Source: Gordionus sp. m RMFG-2023 (Eukaryota; Nematomorpha; Gordioida; Chordodea; Parachordodidae). Taken from it: a DNA stretch of 64,000 bases. Where the stretch lies: positions 27,009,561 through 27,073,560 of the forward strand of contig NC_088775.1 of the NCBI RefSeq assembly GCF_954871325.1. Reading direction: 5' to 3'. The translations under genes were made by a program, and so were the position numbers. The notes under the pieces are model-generated. The model was not told where the DNA came from and searched no databases. It worked only from the letters and a program-made list of their open reading frames with translations. Below, in pieces: positions 50,101 through 58,317 of the stretch (its first letter is position 1; the number at the start of each line of letters is the position of its first letter).

Positions 50101-53100
50101 TCTCCATTATTATCCATAAAAATTGTGTATCCTAAAATATATTACAATCATTCACTTATTATTCAAAATATAAAATACTTTTTAAGGGAAAAATTTATTA
50201 TAGATAAGTATCATTTTATCTTTCTTTTGTTCTGTCCCAAATTCAAACAATTACGCATGTTGCCAGGGAGAGAGCGCAAAATGAGAGATACTTATATAAA
50301 AGATTATATTAAATTACAAGAGGAACCGTAAATAGAGGAATTACCATCGAGCAGTCGAATTGAAACTGTGGTGATTCAAACTCATTCTTTTACGACAAAT
50401 GGGGAGATAAGATCATTTGGAAAGTTATTACACATATTTGCTGAAAAACGATCAGTAAAATAATAGAAGTATTTTAATTTTTTTTAAAACAATGGCAGTA
50501 GAAACATTTATACTACCTGACCAAAAATTTTTTTTAAATATACGGGTCGAGCCAGACCTGAAAATATAACCGGGCCGTGCAATTGGTACCTCTGCAGGTT
50601 ACTGATAAAAATGGCTCTGGAATTAAAAAAATAATTAATAAGCAATTTAAAGACTGCAATGTCTATCTCGAATATGCAAATTTTGTTTTATGTTATGAAT
50701 AGTTGGGTAATACCTAAACATGGGCCAATCCGTTTCAAAAAATTGGTAGGTATATTGATGCTGGCGAGTTCATTTTGAGCTATATTAGAAAAACCGAAAA
50801 GTAAAATTTTGTAATCTTTACGAGAAAAATGACAAACGTATATGATCTTATATAAATTCAGAAAATATCGTTAGACTTAAAATTTAGAGACACGGCAACA
50901 AGTAAGATAAAGTGTGAAGAAATAGGGAGGATGTATGATCTTAATTATGAACAAATAAAGAAAAAATTGTAGCTATGAAATTTAAGTTCAACAAATACTA
51001 TGCCATATCTAATAAAATTAAGTATTCATATAATATACAAATTTTATGAAACATTTTTATAAATAGGTTCTGGTGCAGCTATGATTAATAGCAAACACCT
51101 GAAATTTATTGAAGATTATTTCTGTTCAAAGGAAAATGTGGAGATATTTGTAAGCATTCTGAGGCAAGTCTCACATTGAAACAATGTAAAGATGTAATAA
51201 TAAACAAACCACAACAAGAGTTTTATTACATGAAAAAAACCCAGAGACCTGCAACCTTAATTTTTTTAAATATGCCCCAGCCAAGCCTAAAATTTTTTTT
51301 AAAAAATACCCAGGCCGGGCTACACATTTCAAAACCGAATATCTTAAATCGCCATTATTAGCTACATAAAAATAAATGTAATATATTTTTAAAAATCCAG
51401 GCCGGGCAGATAAATTTTAAGAAAAAATCCAGCCTGTGCCTGAAAATATAAAACTTGAACTGGGCCAAAAAAAATTTTTTTTAAAAAGATCGGGCCGGGC
51501 CCTGCCAATGGTACCTCTGCAGGTCTAATAATAATTTTCATTAGTTGTTGAGTTTTATTTGAATCAAATTATTATCCTGAAGAATTGGATGATTCCTTCA
51601 TGGATAAAGTGATGAGTATGAAATTTCAGAAGTTAAATATATATATATTAAATAATAGGTAGGAAAATATCAATCCATGTACTTCGATAAAAAAATATAG
51701 GACATTGAAATATTTTAATTTTGACATGCAAAGCATTTATTGGATAGCATTAATATGCTACAAACAGAAAAAAATTTCTCATACTTGGCAAAAATATTTA
51801 GTTTTTTTACTCCTATTTTTATAACACATACCACTTGAATGGATCTGAGACTTTTTTTCATTCTTTAAAAATCATGACAATTCTGAGACTTTTTTTCATT
51901 CCAAATATGGTATAATATTCCAATGGTAATTTTTTATGAAATTACTTCTTGTAATTGATATTTTTATGTTTGCTAATATTATGTGAATTCATTGATGTTA
52001 TGTTTAGAAGTGTGTAAAAAATTGTTAGCATTTGATCAACCATATCCACCCCACCTTTAGCCATATTATAAAATGCTATAATTTTAATTTGCTTGAGTCA
52101 TTTGTACCATCATTTTTATTATGTTGGAAAGTTGATCGTATTATGCCATTTTTTCTTTTCTATGGACTTATGATAATGTTATTTTTTCATATTCACCTCT
52201 TTTAAATAATTTTATTATATCTATTATCAGAATCTGCAAAAATCATAGTAAATGATAAAAATAATTTTTAAAATGAGTCAGCTTATGAAAAATGAAATAA
52301 AATAACTCCCATTAAAAAAAATAATGTTTTCTTTTCACACATTCAAAATAAAATATATTTAAATTTCGTTTTGGTAGTAATTTATTCTGATAGGGTCTCA
52401 CAGACCCCAATCAATCACAAAATGCTTATATATTAAAAACTTGTCAATCAAAATAAATAGAAAATTGGAATATAGATTTTTAGATATTTTTAATGAAGCT
52501 AACTGAAAATTCCAGATCATCATAATTAACTGTTTTTATGAAATATCCATTCTAGTGGCCTGGGATCCTATAAACCCCACCGGAGTATTGTATTGAAGGG
52601 TTAAAATAGATTTAGTAACTAAAATAAAAAGTAATCCATCTCATATGATGATGATACACATCGTATTATTGATTTTTTAATTACATATGAATCAATTTAA
52701 TAGACAAGCTAAAAAATATTTAAATTTTAAAATTTGCTAAAATTTTAGCCCCATATATAAAATTTTTTATATTTATTTTCATATATTTTGTATGTTTTTA
52801 TAATAAAAATTATTATGTCTAAGAGTTTAGTAACTTTGATTACAATATCAATAATAATATTGTGTAATTATTAATTCAATTTGAGAACTTGACCTAAATA
52901 TCTATTTTGGTTTTTATTAAATATATTAAATTTCCAATTTTTTTTAAATAATGTATCAAAAAATATATATTTGTATACCTAAAATTTATAAAAAAATATT
53001 TTAACAATATAATATAAGCATAAATTAAAATTTTAATATGAAAAAGTACTAAAAACATTTAACTCATCTTCTACTTTGAATTCAATAAGAATTCATACAT

Positions 53101-55715
53101 TATAAGAGAAAAATTTTTTTAAAAAAAAGAGTTGTCTTATAAATAAAAGGTCATTATAATTTTATTTAATATTTATATATAAAATATTTAAGAATAGTTG
53201 ATTTAAATCATTTAAGCAGTCTTCGTTCTTAAATTAAATACAAATCAATCACTTATAAAATATAATCAACTCGTCCTGCTAAATGAATTTCCAGGCCACA
53301 GAAAGAATTGAATAAATATCCAGCCAACCCGAAAACTTTCTCGAATGATATAACCAGTAATATATAATTTTCTTTAAAATAAACTTACCAGAAATAATAG
53401 AAGATTCAGAATTAGTGCAAGATGGCGGTTGTTGTTGCAGAACACTCACTTTCGGGGTATCGTTCATCAGAGAGCCAGGTATCATCATCCGATTTTTAAG
53501 GTTTTGAAAGCCCTGCAGGCGATTTAATTTTTATTAGATTTCATATAGATTTAGAGCTCATCGCTAATGAAGAAGGCCACGGTCTTCGGTCAAGACCGAA
53601 CCTAATGTGACAGGACTAAATCAAGAATAAAAAGATGAGGTTATTTGCGGACCTCTGTCATTAAAGAAATATTGGTCCGTCATTTGGTCCTGTTTAAGGT
53701 TAGAACGAGGCCTTGCTATTCACTGCGAATCACCAACCAATCAGTATAAAAACATCAAAACTTAATATTAGTAAAATGTTACATTTAACTGGAGCAAACA
53801 AATTAATAAAAAGGTCATTATATAAAAAAAAGGATGTGGGACAAGTACCTCCAAAACAAGAATAATTAATTTTAAAATTATTTGGGTTTTAATGTTATGG
53901 TTCTTATTTTGCCGCCTATATTTTTAAAAAAAAGTTCCTCTTGACATATATCCAAGGGAGGATAAAAAAATTTAAAATTCCTCTTGACATATGTCCAAGG
54001 GAGGAATTAGCGATTGGTAAAAAAAACATGATTTGTTAATTTATTTTTTTCTTCTCGTCTATATCAACCGGATTAGAATATATATTTTCTGGAAATGAAG
54101 AGATGCGTGTGAAGTCAAAATTAGGAATTTACCTAAAGACCAGAGGGTCCTGGAGTTAAACTATCTGGCCTCGGGCCATCATCTGATAATAAATTAGCAG
54201 GCTACATGATGTTTGGTATTCAGACCCTCATATGAATATGGCTAATAATTGAATTAATCGCTGAATACCTTGCAGGTCTACATCTTGACTAACAATTAAA
54301 CCATGTCTCACTTTGGAATCAACCGACAATGCATGTATATGGTTGAAAGATGTTACATCCACTTCGGTGGTATGTATATCTTCCAGATAAAGCGGAACTT
54401 TAAATTTTTTAAAAAATATATAGGCTTAAAAAATATATAGGCGGCGAAATCATAACGATAACATGAGAACGCAAGGAATTTTATTTTCTTAAAAAATCAA
54501 ATAATCCTTTTAAAATATAATTATTCTTACTTTTGGTGAACTTGTAGTCCCATATACGTTTTTATTTTAAATTAGTAAGAATATTATATATGAATTGTGA
54601 ACATAAAAAAAATCATTTTATAAATATAATCTACTCAATATTTTTGTTGACTTTTTAATTGTCACAATCATTTTATAACTTCTCATTTTGATAAATTATC
54701 ATTGTAATATCTCATATCATATCAATCTTTGAATGTTAAAATGATTTGTAAGCAAGTTTTGTATACATCCTTTTTTAAAATTTACGGGCCATCCTTATTA
54801 GCTCCTAGGATTTGAATGTGCTCTATAGATCAAAAATTTATATATTGCCCTGCCCAACAAACCTTCATTAGGCTGGTGCGAGCTAGTTGAATAGGGCTGT
54901 CACATCTCGAAATATTTACGCATCCGTTTTCCGTTATCATGACCTCGTTGAATTCTCCGCGCTGGTCTTGAGAGTTAAGATCAGGAATGACCGAGTCTGG
55001 TTGGGCGAAATGATTCCCTTTGTCGGGGAGGCAAGGTTGGGTAGTGGGGGTGTCTGAGTTTGACGATGAGCCCGAGTTTTTGCTATTCAAGAAGTTCTTG
55101 ATGGTTGAGTAAATGTTTTTTTATTATTAGTATGAATGTCGGTGCTTTGAGCGATAAAATGTTTGTCTAATAGAAATAACTAGGTGTCCCATACACTGGA
55201 AATGATATATGAAACTTTTGTGAAACAACTAAAGCCAAGCTTTAAACTGAGTGTGAAAGGGTCAATTTCGTCTATTAACTCAAGCAAATTAATTTTTTTT
55301 CACTTTTGATTATAATTTGAATTAGCATCACAAATTGGCGCAAATCCCGATTCAGGATTCGAATGGTTATAAAAAAAATTTATCTCAACAGTTTTTTAAA
55401 ATTATTCCGCTAAATATTTTTATTATAGTATAAAAATTGATTTATATATTTTTTAAAAATCATGTTTCTTGTCAACTATAAAAGAAATTTTTTACGAAGA
55501 AAAAAAATTACTTGAACTTTAGACATTGGAGATTCGAAGCTAGGCGATTTGAAAATACTTCCCGCCCCTATTTTAAACCCGTTCCCAATTAGTCGGTTAA
55601 GTTTAAAATTGTTGGGCCTAGCGGTATTCGCATTACCGTCTCCTTTTTCATTGGAAACAATACTTGTCGTAAGAAAGCGAGGGGGAGTGCCTTGGACCAT
55701 GGTTTCGGAATTAAG
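37732..55715 (-). CDS. GAPVD1: GAPVD1/Gapex-5-like Rab5 GEF, C-terminal 769 aa
   Basis: Nine minus-strand exons, each bounded by AG acceptors and GT donors, join without a phase conflict. The exons are 55715-55512, 55096-54863, 53512-53389, 49601-49125, 46772-46669, 46024-45864, 44287-44079, 38932-38592 and 38187-37732. They give 2310 coding bases. GAPVD1 proteins (RME-6 in worms) combine an N-terminal RasGAP-like domain, a disordered middle and a C-terminal VPS9 domain that loads GTP on Rab5 on endocytic membranes. Here the disordered middle (Ser, Asn, Pro and charged-rich) and the VPS9 end are present. The RasGAP part is missing and should lie beyond 55715, past the LTR element or outside the window. 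GAPVD1 was preferred over RABGEF1, RIN or ALS2 because the protein ends at VEFIKTM, as GAPVD1 does. No coding break was found. Confidence 0.85.
38188..38591 (-). other. Intron h-i (404 bp)
   Basis: The shortest intron of the gene. It includes a GGGCGTGTCGGG patch near 38428 that recalls the GC-rich repeats. No other feature is seen. Confidence 0.7.
38592..38932 (-). CDS. GAPVD1: GAPVD1-like exon h, helical bundle before VPS9
   Basis: 341 bases from acceptor CACGTTACAG to donor GAG|GTTTGT. The reading frame set by exon g is not the one that gives the longest isolated ORF here. Residues include FNFHHCPVCSFSLDK, a single C-x2-C, and WEGIVWPHVRRHLYSRVFRS followed by AMFPNGDGDFTRDQLFARHI, the N-terminal helical bundle of VPS9 proteins. 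It ends LDPRHKDLNIPE, where relatives have a conserved IPE before the VPS9 core. Confidence 0.85.
39790..40250 (-). pseudogene. 3'-end fragment of the RLE non-LTR family
   Basis: The minus strand encodes LRPDGLTCIPWSNAKSLIWD, then ATCVSSFPSS and KINKYSKLNNFIFQPIVI, matching the endonuclease end of the 15.6-18.4 kb ORF (KRPDGMSLTSW, LVWDVSCVTSF, KFNKYRFLPNSF). Upstream similarity (AINKITHNAFNKAKMPTSLN) is in another frame. It is 5'-truncated, as LINE copies often are, and diverged from the intact copy. Confidence 0.8.
40310..40560 (+). pseudogene. Second RLE LINE 3' fragment, opposite strand
   Basis: Encodes GKIKINKYSILNNFIFQPIV and KRELIFLKQKL on the plus strand. It aligns with 39800-40045 in reverse orientation at roughly 85 percent by eye, forming an inverted repeat with a spacer of about 0.27 kb. 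Confidence 0.8.
42123..42443. mobile_element. GC-rich hAT-type MITE in intron g-h
   Basis: Starts TAGAGATCTACA and, read inward from the other end, TAGTGATCTGCA. Both flanks are ATAAATAC (42115-42122 and 42444-42451), a perfect 8-bp target duplication. The inside has several GGGCCGGGC blocks separated by A/T runs. Confidence 0.85.
43770..43885. repeat. Decayed GC-rich MITE-family repeat
   Basis: Contains GGGTTCGGGTTGG and GGGTCGGGCCGC separated by A/T runs, as in 42123-42443. No target duplication is visible. Confidence 0.4.
44079..44287 (-). CDS. GAPVD1: GAPVD1-like exon g
   Basis: 209 bases, phase 2 in and phase 1 out. Residues include RQLVHFFPTLRSSPSKHRYS and SYPLVTSDDFGLSLMSGYSE, ending ARDCYGPLLYNSG. 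The donor is CAG|GTTAAA. It is of mixed composition, unlike the AT-rich introns around it. Confidence 0.75.
44288..45863 (-). other. Intron f-g (1.6 kb)
   Basis: Mostly AT-rich, with an 11-base G tract near 44935 and a (TA)n run near 45025. No element is recognised. Confidence 0.65.
45864..46024 (-). CDS. GAPVD1: GAPVD1-like exon f
   Basis: 161 bases with acceptor TTATTTTAG and donor AAG|GTTTTG. Residues include DENSTNLLSLIRLVQRQVDR and MGDFHNATIWRHVLDIFGNN. It is probably the start of the helical bundle that precedes the VPS9 core. Reading through the donor would hit a stop three bases later, so termination here is the alternative, but the next exon fits in phase. Confidence 0.75.
46669..46772 (-). 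CDS. GAPVD1: GAPVD1-like exon e
   Basis: 104 bases. The first codon is split with exon d (A|GC, Ser). The sequence reads FLCDYLIKKMSISGLLNESR and continues HSGSLAVRPNSVQK. The donor is AAG|GTTTCA. It was too short to stand out as an ORF and was found from splice phase. Confidence 0.75.
46773..49124 (-). other. Intron d-e (2.35 kb)
   Basis: AT-rich, with one palindromic MITE at 48449-48671 and otherwise nothing recognised. Confidence 0.65.
48449..48671. mobile_element. Palindromic 223-bp hAT-type MITE
   Basis: Perfect terminal match, TAGTGTTGTTAAACGGCTCG at both ends in inverted orientation, continuing imperfectly inward. Flanks are TCGGGCAC at 48441-48448 and 48672-48679, a perfect 8-bp target duplication. 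It has no coding capacity. Confidence 0.92.
49125..49601 (-). CDS. GAPVD1: GAPVD1-like exon d (largest exon)
   Basis: 477 bases with acceptor CTTCTTATAACAG and donor TAA|GTAAGC. It begins PLPFLETFHMDDLRMGPSKP, has a Ser/Pro stretch (RRVPSPSPPPSTCSA) and ends in an Asn/Asp-rich part with a tandem DSCNVKH repeat (NDDSCNVKHDSCNVKHEIDK). The 21-base DNA repeat behind it is recent. It is charged and probably disordered. The frame stays open upstream to an ATG at 49647, which gives a misleading signal-peptide-like start. Confidence 0.8.
50515..50605. repeat. Partial GC-rich MITE-family repeat
   Basis: GGGTCGAGCCAGACC and ACCGGGCCGTGCAATTGG, ending GGTACCTCTGCAGG, the same end as the element at 51523. 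Confidence 0.5.
51244..51523. mobile_element. GC-rich hAT-type MITE in intron c-d
   Basis: Left end AGACCTGCAACC and right end, read inward, AGACCTGCAGAGGTACC. Several CCAGGCCGGGC and GGGCCGGGCC blocks lie inside. No clean target duplication was found. Confidence 0.6.
53389..53512 (-). CDS. GAPVD1: GAPVD1-like exon c
   Basis: 124 bases, from acceptor CGCCTGCAG to donor CTG|GTAAGT, the strongest splice pair in the gene. Residues include GFQNLKNRMMIPGSLMNDTP and SVLQQQPPSCTNSESS. Only one frame is open across it. It ends in phase 1, and exon d completes the codon. Confidence 0.8.
53513..54862 (-). other. Intron b-c (1.35 kb)
   Basis: Contains the two phase-incompatible candidate exons at 54133-54397. 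A direct repeat of CCTCTTGACATATGTCCAAGG-like sequence occurs at 53937 and 53980. Confidence 0.6.
54133..54397 (-). other. Two possible alternative exons in intron b-c
   Basis: A segment at 54397-54269 is open in one frame only and reads VPLYLEDIHTTEV, then ALSVDSKVRHGLIVSQDVDL, ending CAAG|GTATTC. A second at 54182-54133 continues it in phase (DGPRPDSLTPGPSGL) and then meets TAG directly before GTAAAT. Their composition is coding-like, but they do not fit in phase between exons b and c. They may be an alternative 3' end, a poison exon or chance. Confidence 0.35.
54863..55096 (-). CDS. GAPVD1: GAPVD1-like exon b (disordered region)
   Basis: 78 codons, phase 0 to 0. It includes SGSSSNSDTPTTQPCLPDKG and ends QLARTSLMK. 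The donor AAG|GTTTGT is of the GTT type. The acceptor AATAG at 55084 would give the wrong phase, so CATCAAG at 55097 was chosen. Confidence 0.7.
55512..55715 (-). CDS. GAPVD1: GAPVD1-like exon a (disordered region)
   Basis: 68 codons, phase 0 at both ends. The acceptor is ACGCTAAG and the donor CAA|GTAATT. The sequence includes VQGTPPRFLTTSIVSNEKGD and ends KSPSFESPMSKVQ. It is rich in Ser, Asn and Gly, as expected for the linker between RasGAP and VPS9. It is the most N-terminal exon I can place; an LTR element lies directly upstream. Confidence 0.7.
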
Positions 55716-55845
55716 CTTAGCGTTTTTTTACAATATTCAAAAAATTAACAATATAATACTAAGGTATAATAGGGATAAAGTTATCATTAAAAAATATATC
55801 TCACAGGCATAGTCCTTATGTAAAGGAAAATATTTTGGAGGAAAT

Positions 55846-56057
55846 TGTTATATTTCAAATATTTTAAAAGGTTATAATATTCAACGTTATTTGCATAATA
55901 TATTTGTTATACAATAATATAGCGCATTTATATTTAATATTACTATATAAAAGGTCAGTTGAATGGAATAATTATATAATAGTATATGTATATAATAGAA
56001 TTGAGAATAAAAAGTTACTACTGACTATATATTATGAGGTTTATTCAAGTTATAAAA
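55846..56057 (+). repeat. 5' LTR of the gypsy element
   Basis: Matches the 3' LTR once its MITE is discounted (212 versus about 204 bp). Shared landmarks are TACAATAATATAG, TATAAAAGGTCA and TTGAGAATAAAAAGTTACTA. Confidence 0.75.
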
Positions 56058-56095
56058 TTGTCAACGAGATAAAAAAGACATGGTCTTCGGTCAAG

Positions 56096-58300
56096 TTAAA
56101 TATTAAATTGAAAACCTCATAAAATATAGTCAATGATAACTTTATATATATATATATACACTATTCTATAATTATTCAAATTAAATCACCTTTTATATAA
56201 TATTATTAGTGATGTTAAAAGTTACTTTTGAAACATAACTAGTTACAGTTACTAGTTACATTGGCAAAAACATAACTAGTTACAGTTACTAGTTACATTG
56301 GCAAAAACATAACTAGTTACAGTTACTAGTTACATTTTTACAAAAGTAACTAGTTATTAGTTACAGTTATTTTCAAAAGTAACTAGTTACTTACTTTATA
56401 CATCCTTCATATGCGCATTATTTATTTATTGAATGCATTTATTTAATATAAAAAAAATTAGGATAAACAAAGTATAATCAGTTATTTAAAATAATATACA
56501 ATTTATTTATATAAAAAAATATCGCAAAATTGAATATTTACATCGAATATAAAAATATATATTTGCATTGAAAAAAAACATTTATTTTTCATAAAAATTA
56601 GAATCTAATAAATGTTTATTTGCTTTTAACAACAAATTAATTTCTAGGTTATTATCTAGGAGACGTGTTCGTTTATCTCCAAAAATGAGCTTACCTAGAC
56701 TGAATAAGCGCTCTACGGGAGCACTTGATGTTAGAACAACATTATATTTAATAAAGAGTAATTTTAACTTTGGAAAATCGTTATATAAAGAAAAAGTGTT
56801 GTTATTAGATTTGATAAAGTTTTCTATAAGTTCAGTATCCAGAATATTTTGGCGCTTTAGGTCAAAAAATCCAACTACATCAAGTGATGTTGGTTTTGAG
56901 CATGATTCATTAGTCTGGGATTCACTTTGAGGTATTAAGATATTTATTAAATTTAAAATTTCCTCCTTTTTTGCTTTATTCCTTTCTTGCCTAATTCAAG
57001 GCCAGTCAGTTTTAAATAAAGGGTGAAGAATTGCAGCAATGATGTTGTCATTATCATAAAGATTATTAAACCTATAAAATAATTATTTGATTTTAGTTAC
57101 CTTTTTTCAATACTAGCTAATATAGTATCCTTTAGAGGTTGACAATATTTTAATCCCTGCACATCTGCCATACATATAAGTATTTGTGTTATTGTTGGGA
57201 ACAATCAGACATTTTCACAAAATTTTAAATTAATAAATTTAATTTAGAAAATAAATTTAATTTAAAATTAATTTATCACAACATATTAAAAATAAAATTA
57301 ATTATTTAAATATATCTTTAAAAGTAACTAGTTACCTTTGGTAGTTACATTTCAAAAATTTTAACTAGTTACAATTTTAAAAATATAACTAGTTACAGTT
57401 ATTTTTTAGCTAAAATGTAACTAGCAGGTAACTAATTACCTTAACATCACTAAATATTATATATAAATATGCTATATTATTGTATAACAAATATAATATT
57501 CAAATAACAACCTTTTAAAATATATGTAATATAACATATCTTATTTCCCGCCAAGTTCAAGTTCGTATATTAATCTTTTTGCTTGTTTTCGTTCGCTCGT
57601 TGGATATCGGTTTTGAATTACTTGACTTAGTTTAATTGTTTAAACTATTTTATCTTCTAACTTTATATTATTATTGATTCGGATTCAACTATTCCCTTGT
57701 TCATAGTTGGTCAACATGTTTTCGTACTATTTTTTTTCTTCTACATTTTAAGAAAATTTAGCTTGTTGATTTATTATCTTTCCTTCATAACATCCTTTTT
57801 TAATTGAGTTTTTTATGCACACTCAATAGTTTTCTCGAAAATATCTGTGTTCTTTTGTCTAACTGGTTAGGTTTCACTACAAAAGTTTCTAATTTTTCAA
57901 TAATAGAATTGACCCAGTCCATTCGTCCTGTTGATGAGTGTTTTAAATTTCAATACGTAAATAGCACTTCGTTTAAGCATTTTTCATCATTATTAGTTTG
58001 TTCACTATTCGCGAAATATCGATTTTTGATAGTTTGAATGCATCTTTCTACTAAACCATTACTTCTCGAATGATACGATGTTGTTTTTATATTGCATTTT
58101 TGTTTTTACACCATTTATCAAATTAATTTGAAATAAATTATGGACCATTGTCGATTACAATTTGACGTGGAATACATCGAGTAACCCATTTTTCTAATAA
58201 TCCATTTTGTAAATTCTTACTTGTATCTTTAATTCTATCGATCTCGATCCATCTTGAGTATGCATCGATTCCTACCAGCAGCCAATAAAATCCGTCCAGT
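56096..58300 (-). mobile_element. Reversed LTR and integrase copy in the gypsy leader
   Basis: Read on the minus strand this runs from integrase core sequence (TTTTATTGGCTG, near 58290) to the element's 3' LTR, matching 61290-62160 on the plus strand. It includes the hAT at 56207-57452. It could be a second truncated copy inserted backwards or a rearrangement made during reverse transcription or integration. Confidence 0.8.
56207..57452 (-). mobile_element. Internally deleted hAT in the reversed LTR
   Basis: Ends TAGTGATGTTAAAAGTTAC and, inward from the right, TAGTGATGTTAAGGTAATTAG. Both flanks are AATATTAT, a perfect 8-bp target duplication. Three copies of an ACATAACTAGTTACAGTTAC unit (56253-56335) form a subterminal array, with ACTAGTTAC motifs also at the other end. 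On the minus strand it encodes a hAT dimerisation block, SSAPVERLFSLGKLIFGDKR followed by TRLLDNNLEINLLLKANKHL (about 56730-56600). The rest of a transposase is lacking. Confidence 0.9.
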
Positions 58301-58317
58301 TATATATTTTTAGAAAT

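Larger units (their letters stand above)
49602..53388 (-). other. Intron c-d (3.8 kb)
   Basis: Holds at least two GC-rich MITE-family repeats (50515-50605 and 51244-51523). The ORFs at 50125-50331 and 51176-51361 show no family motif. Confidence 0.6.

Noticed and set aside
55097-55140. Acceptor AATAG at 55084 for exon b
   Set aside because: It would need a phase-2 donor upstream. The acceptor at 55097 matches the phase of exon a.
53577-56095. Shared GGTCTTCGGTCAAG near 53583 and in the gypsy leader near 56083
   Set aside because: The match is short and I found no larger element linking the two sites, so I did not annotate it.
56199-57460. Plus-strand ORF 56685-56930 as a gene
   Set aside because: The opposite strand encodes a recognisable hAT dimerisation block; the plus ORF is its shadow.
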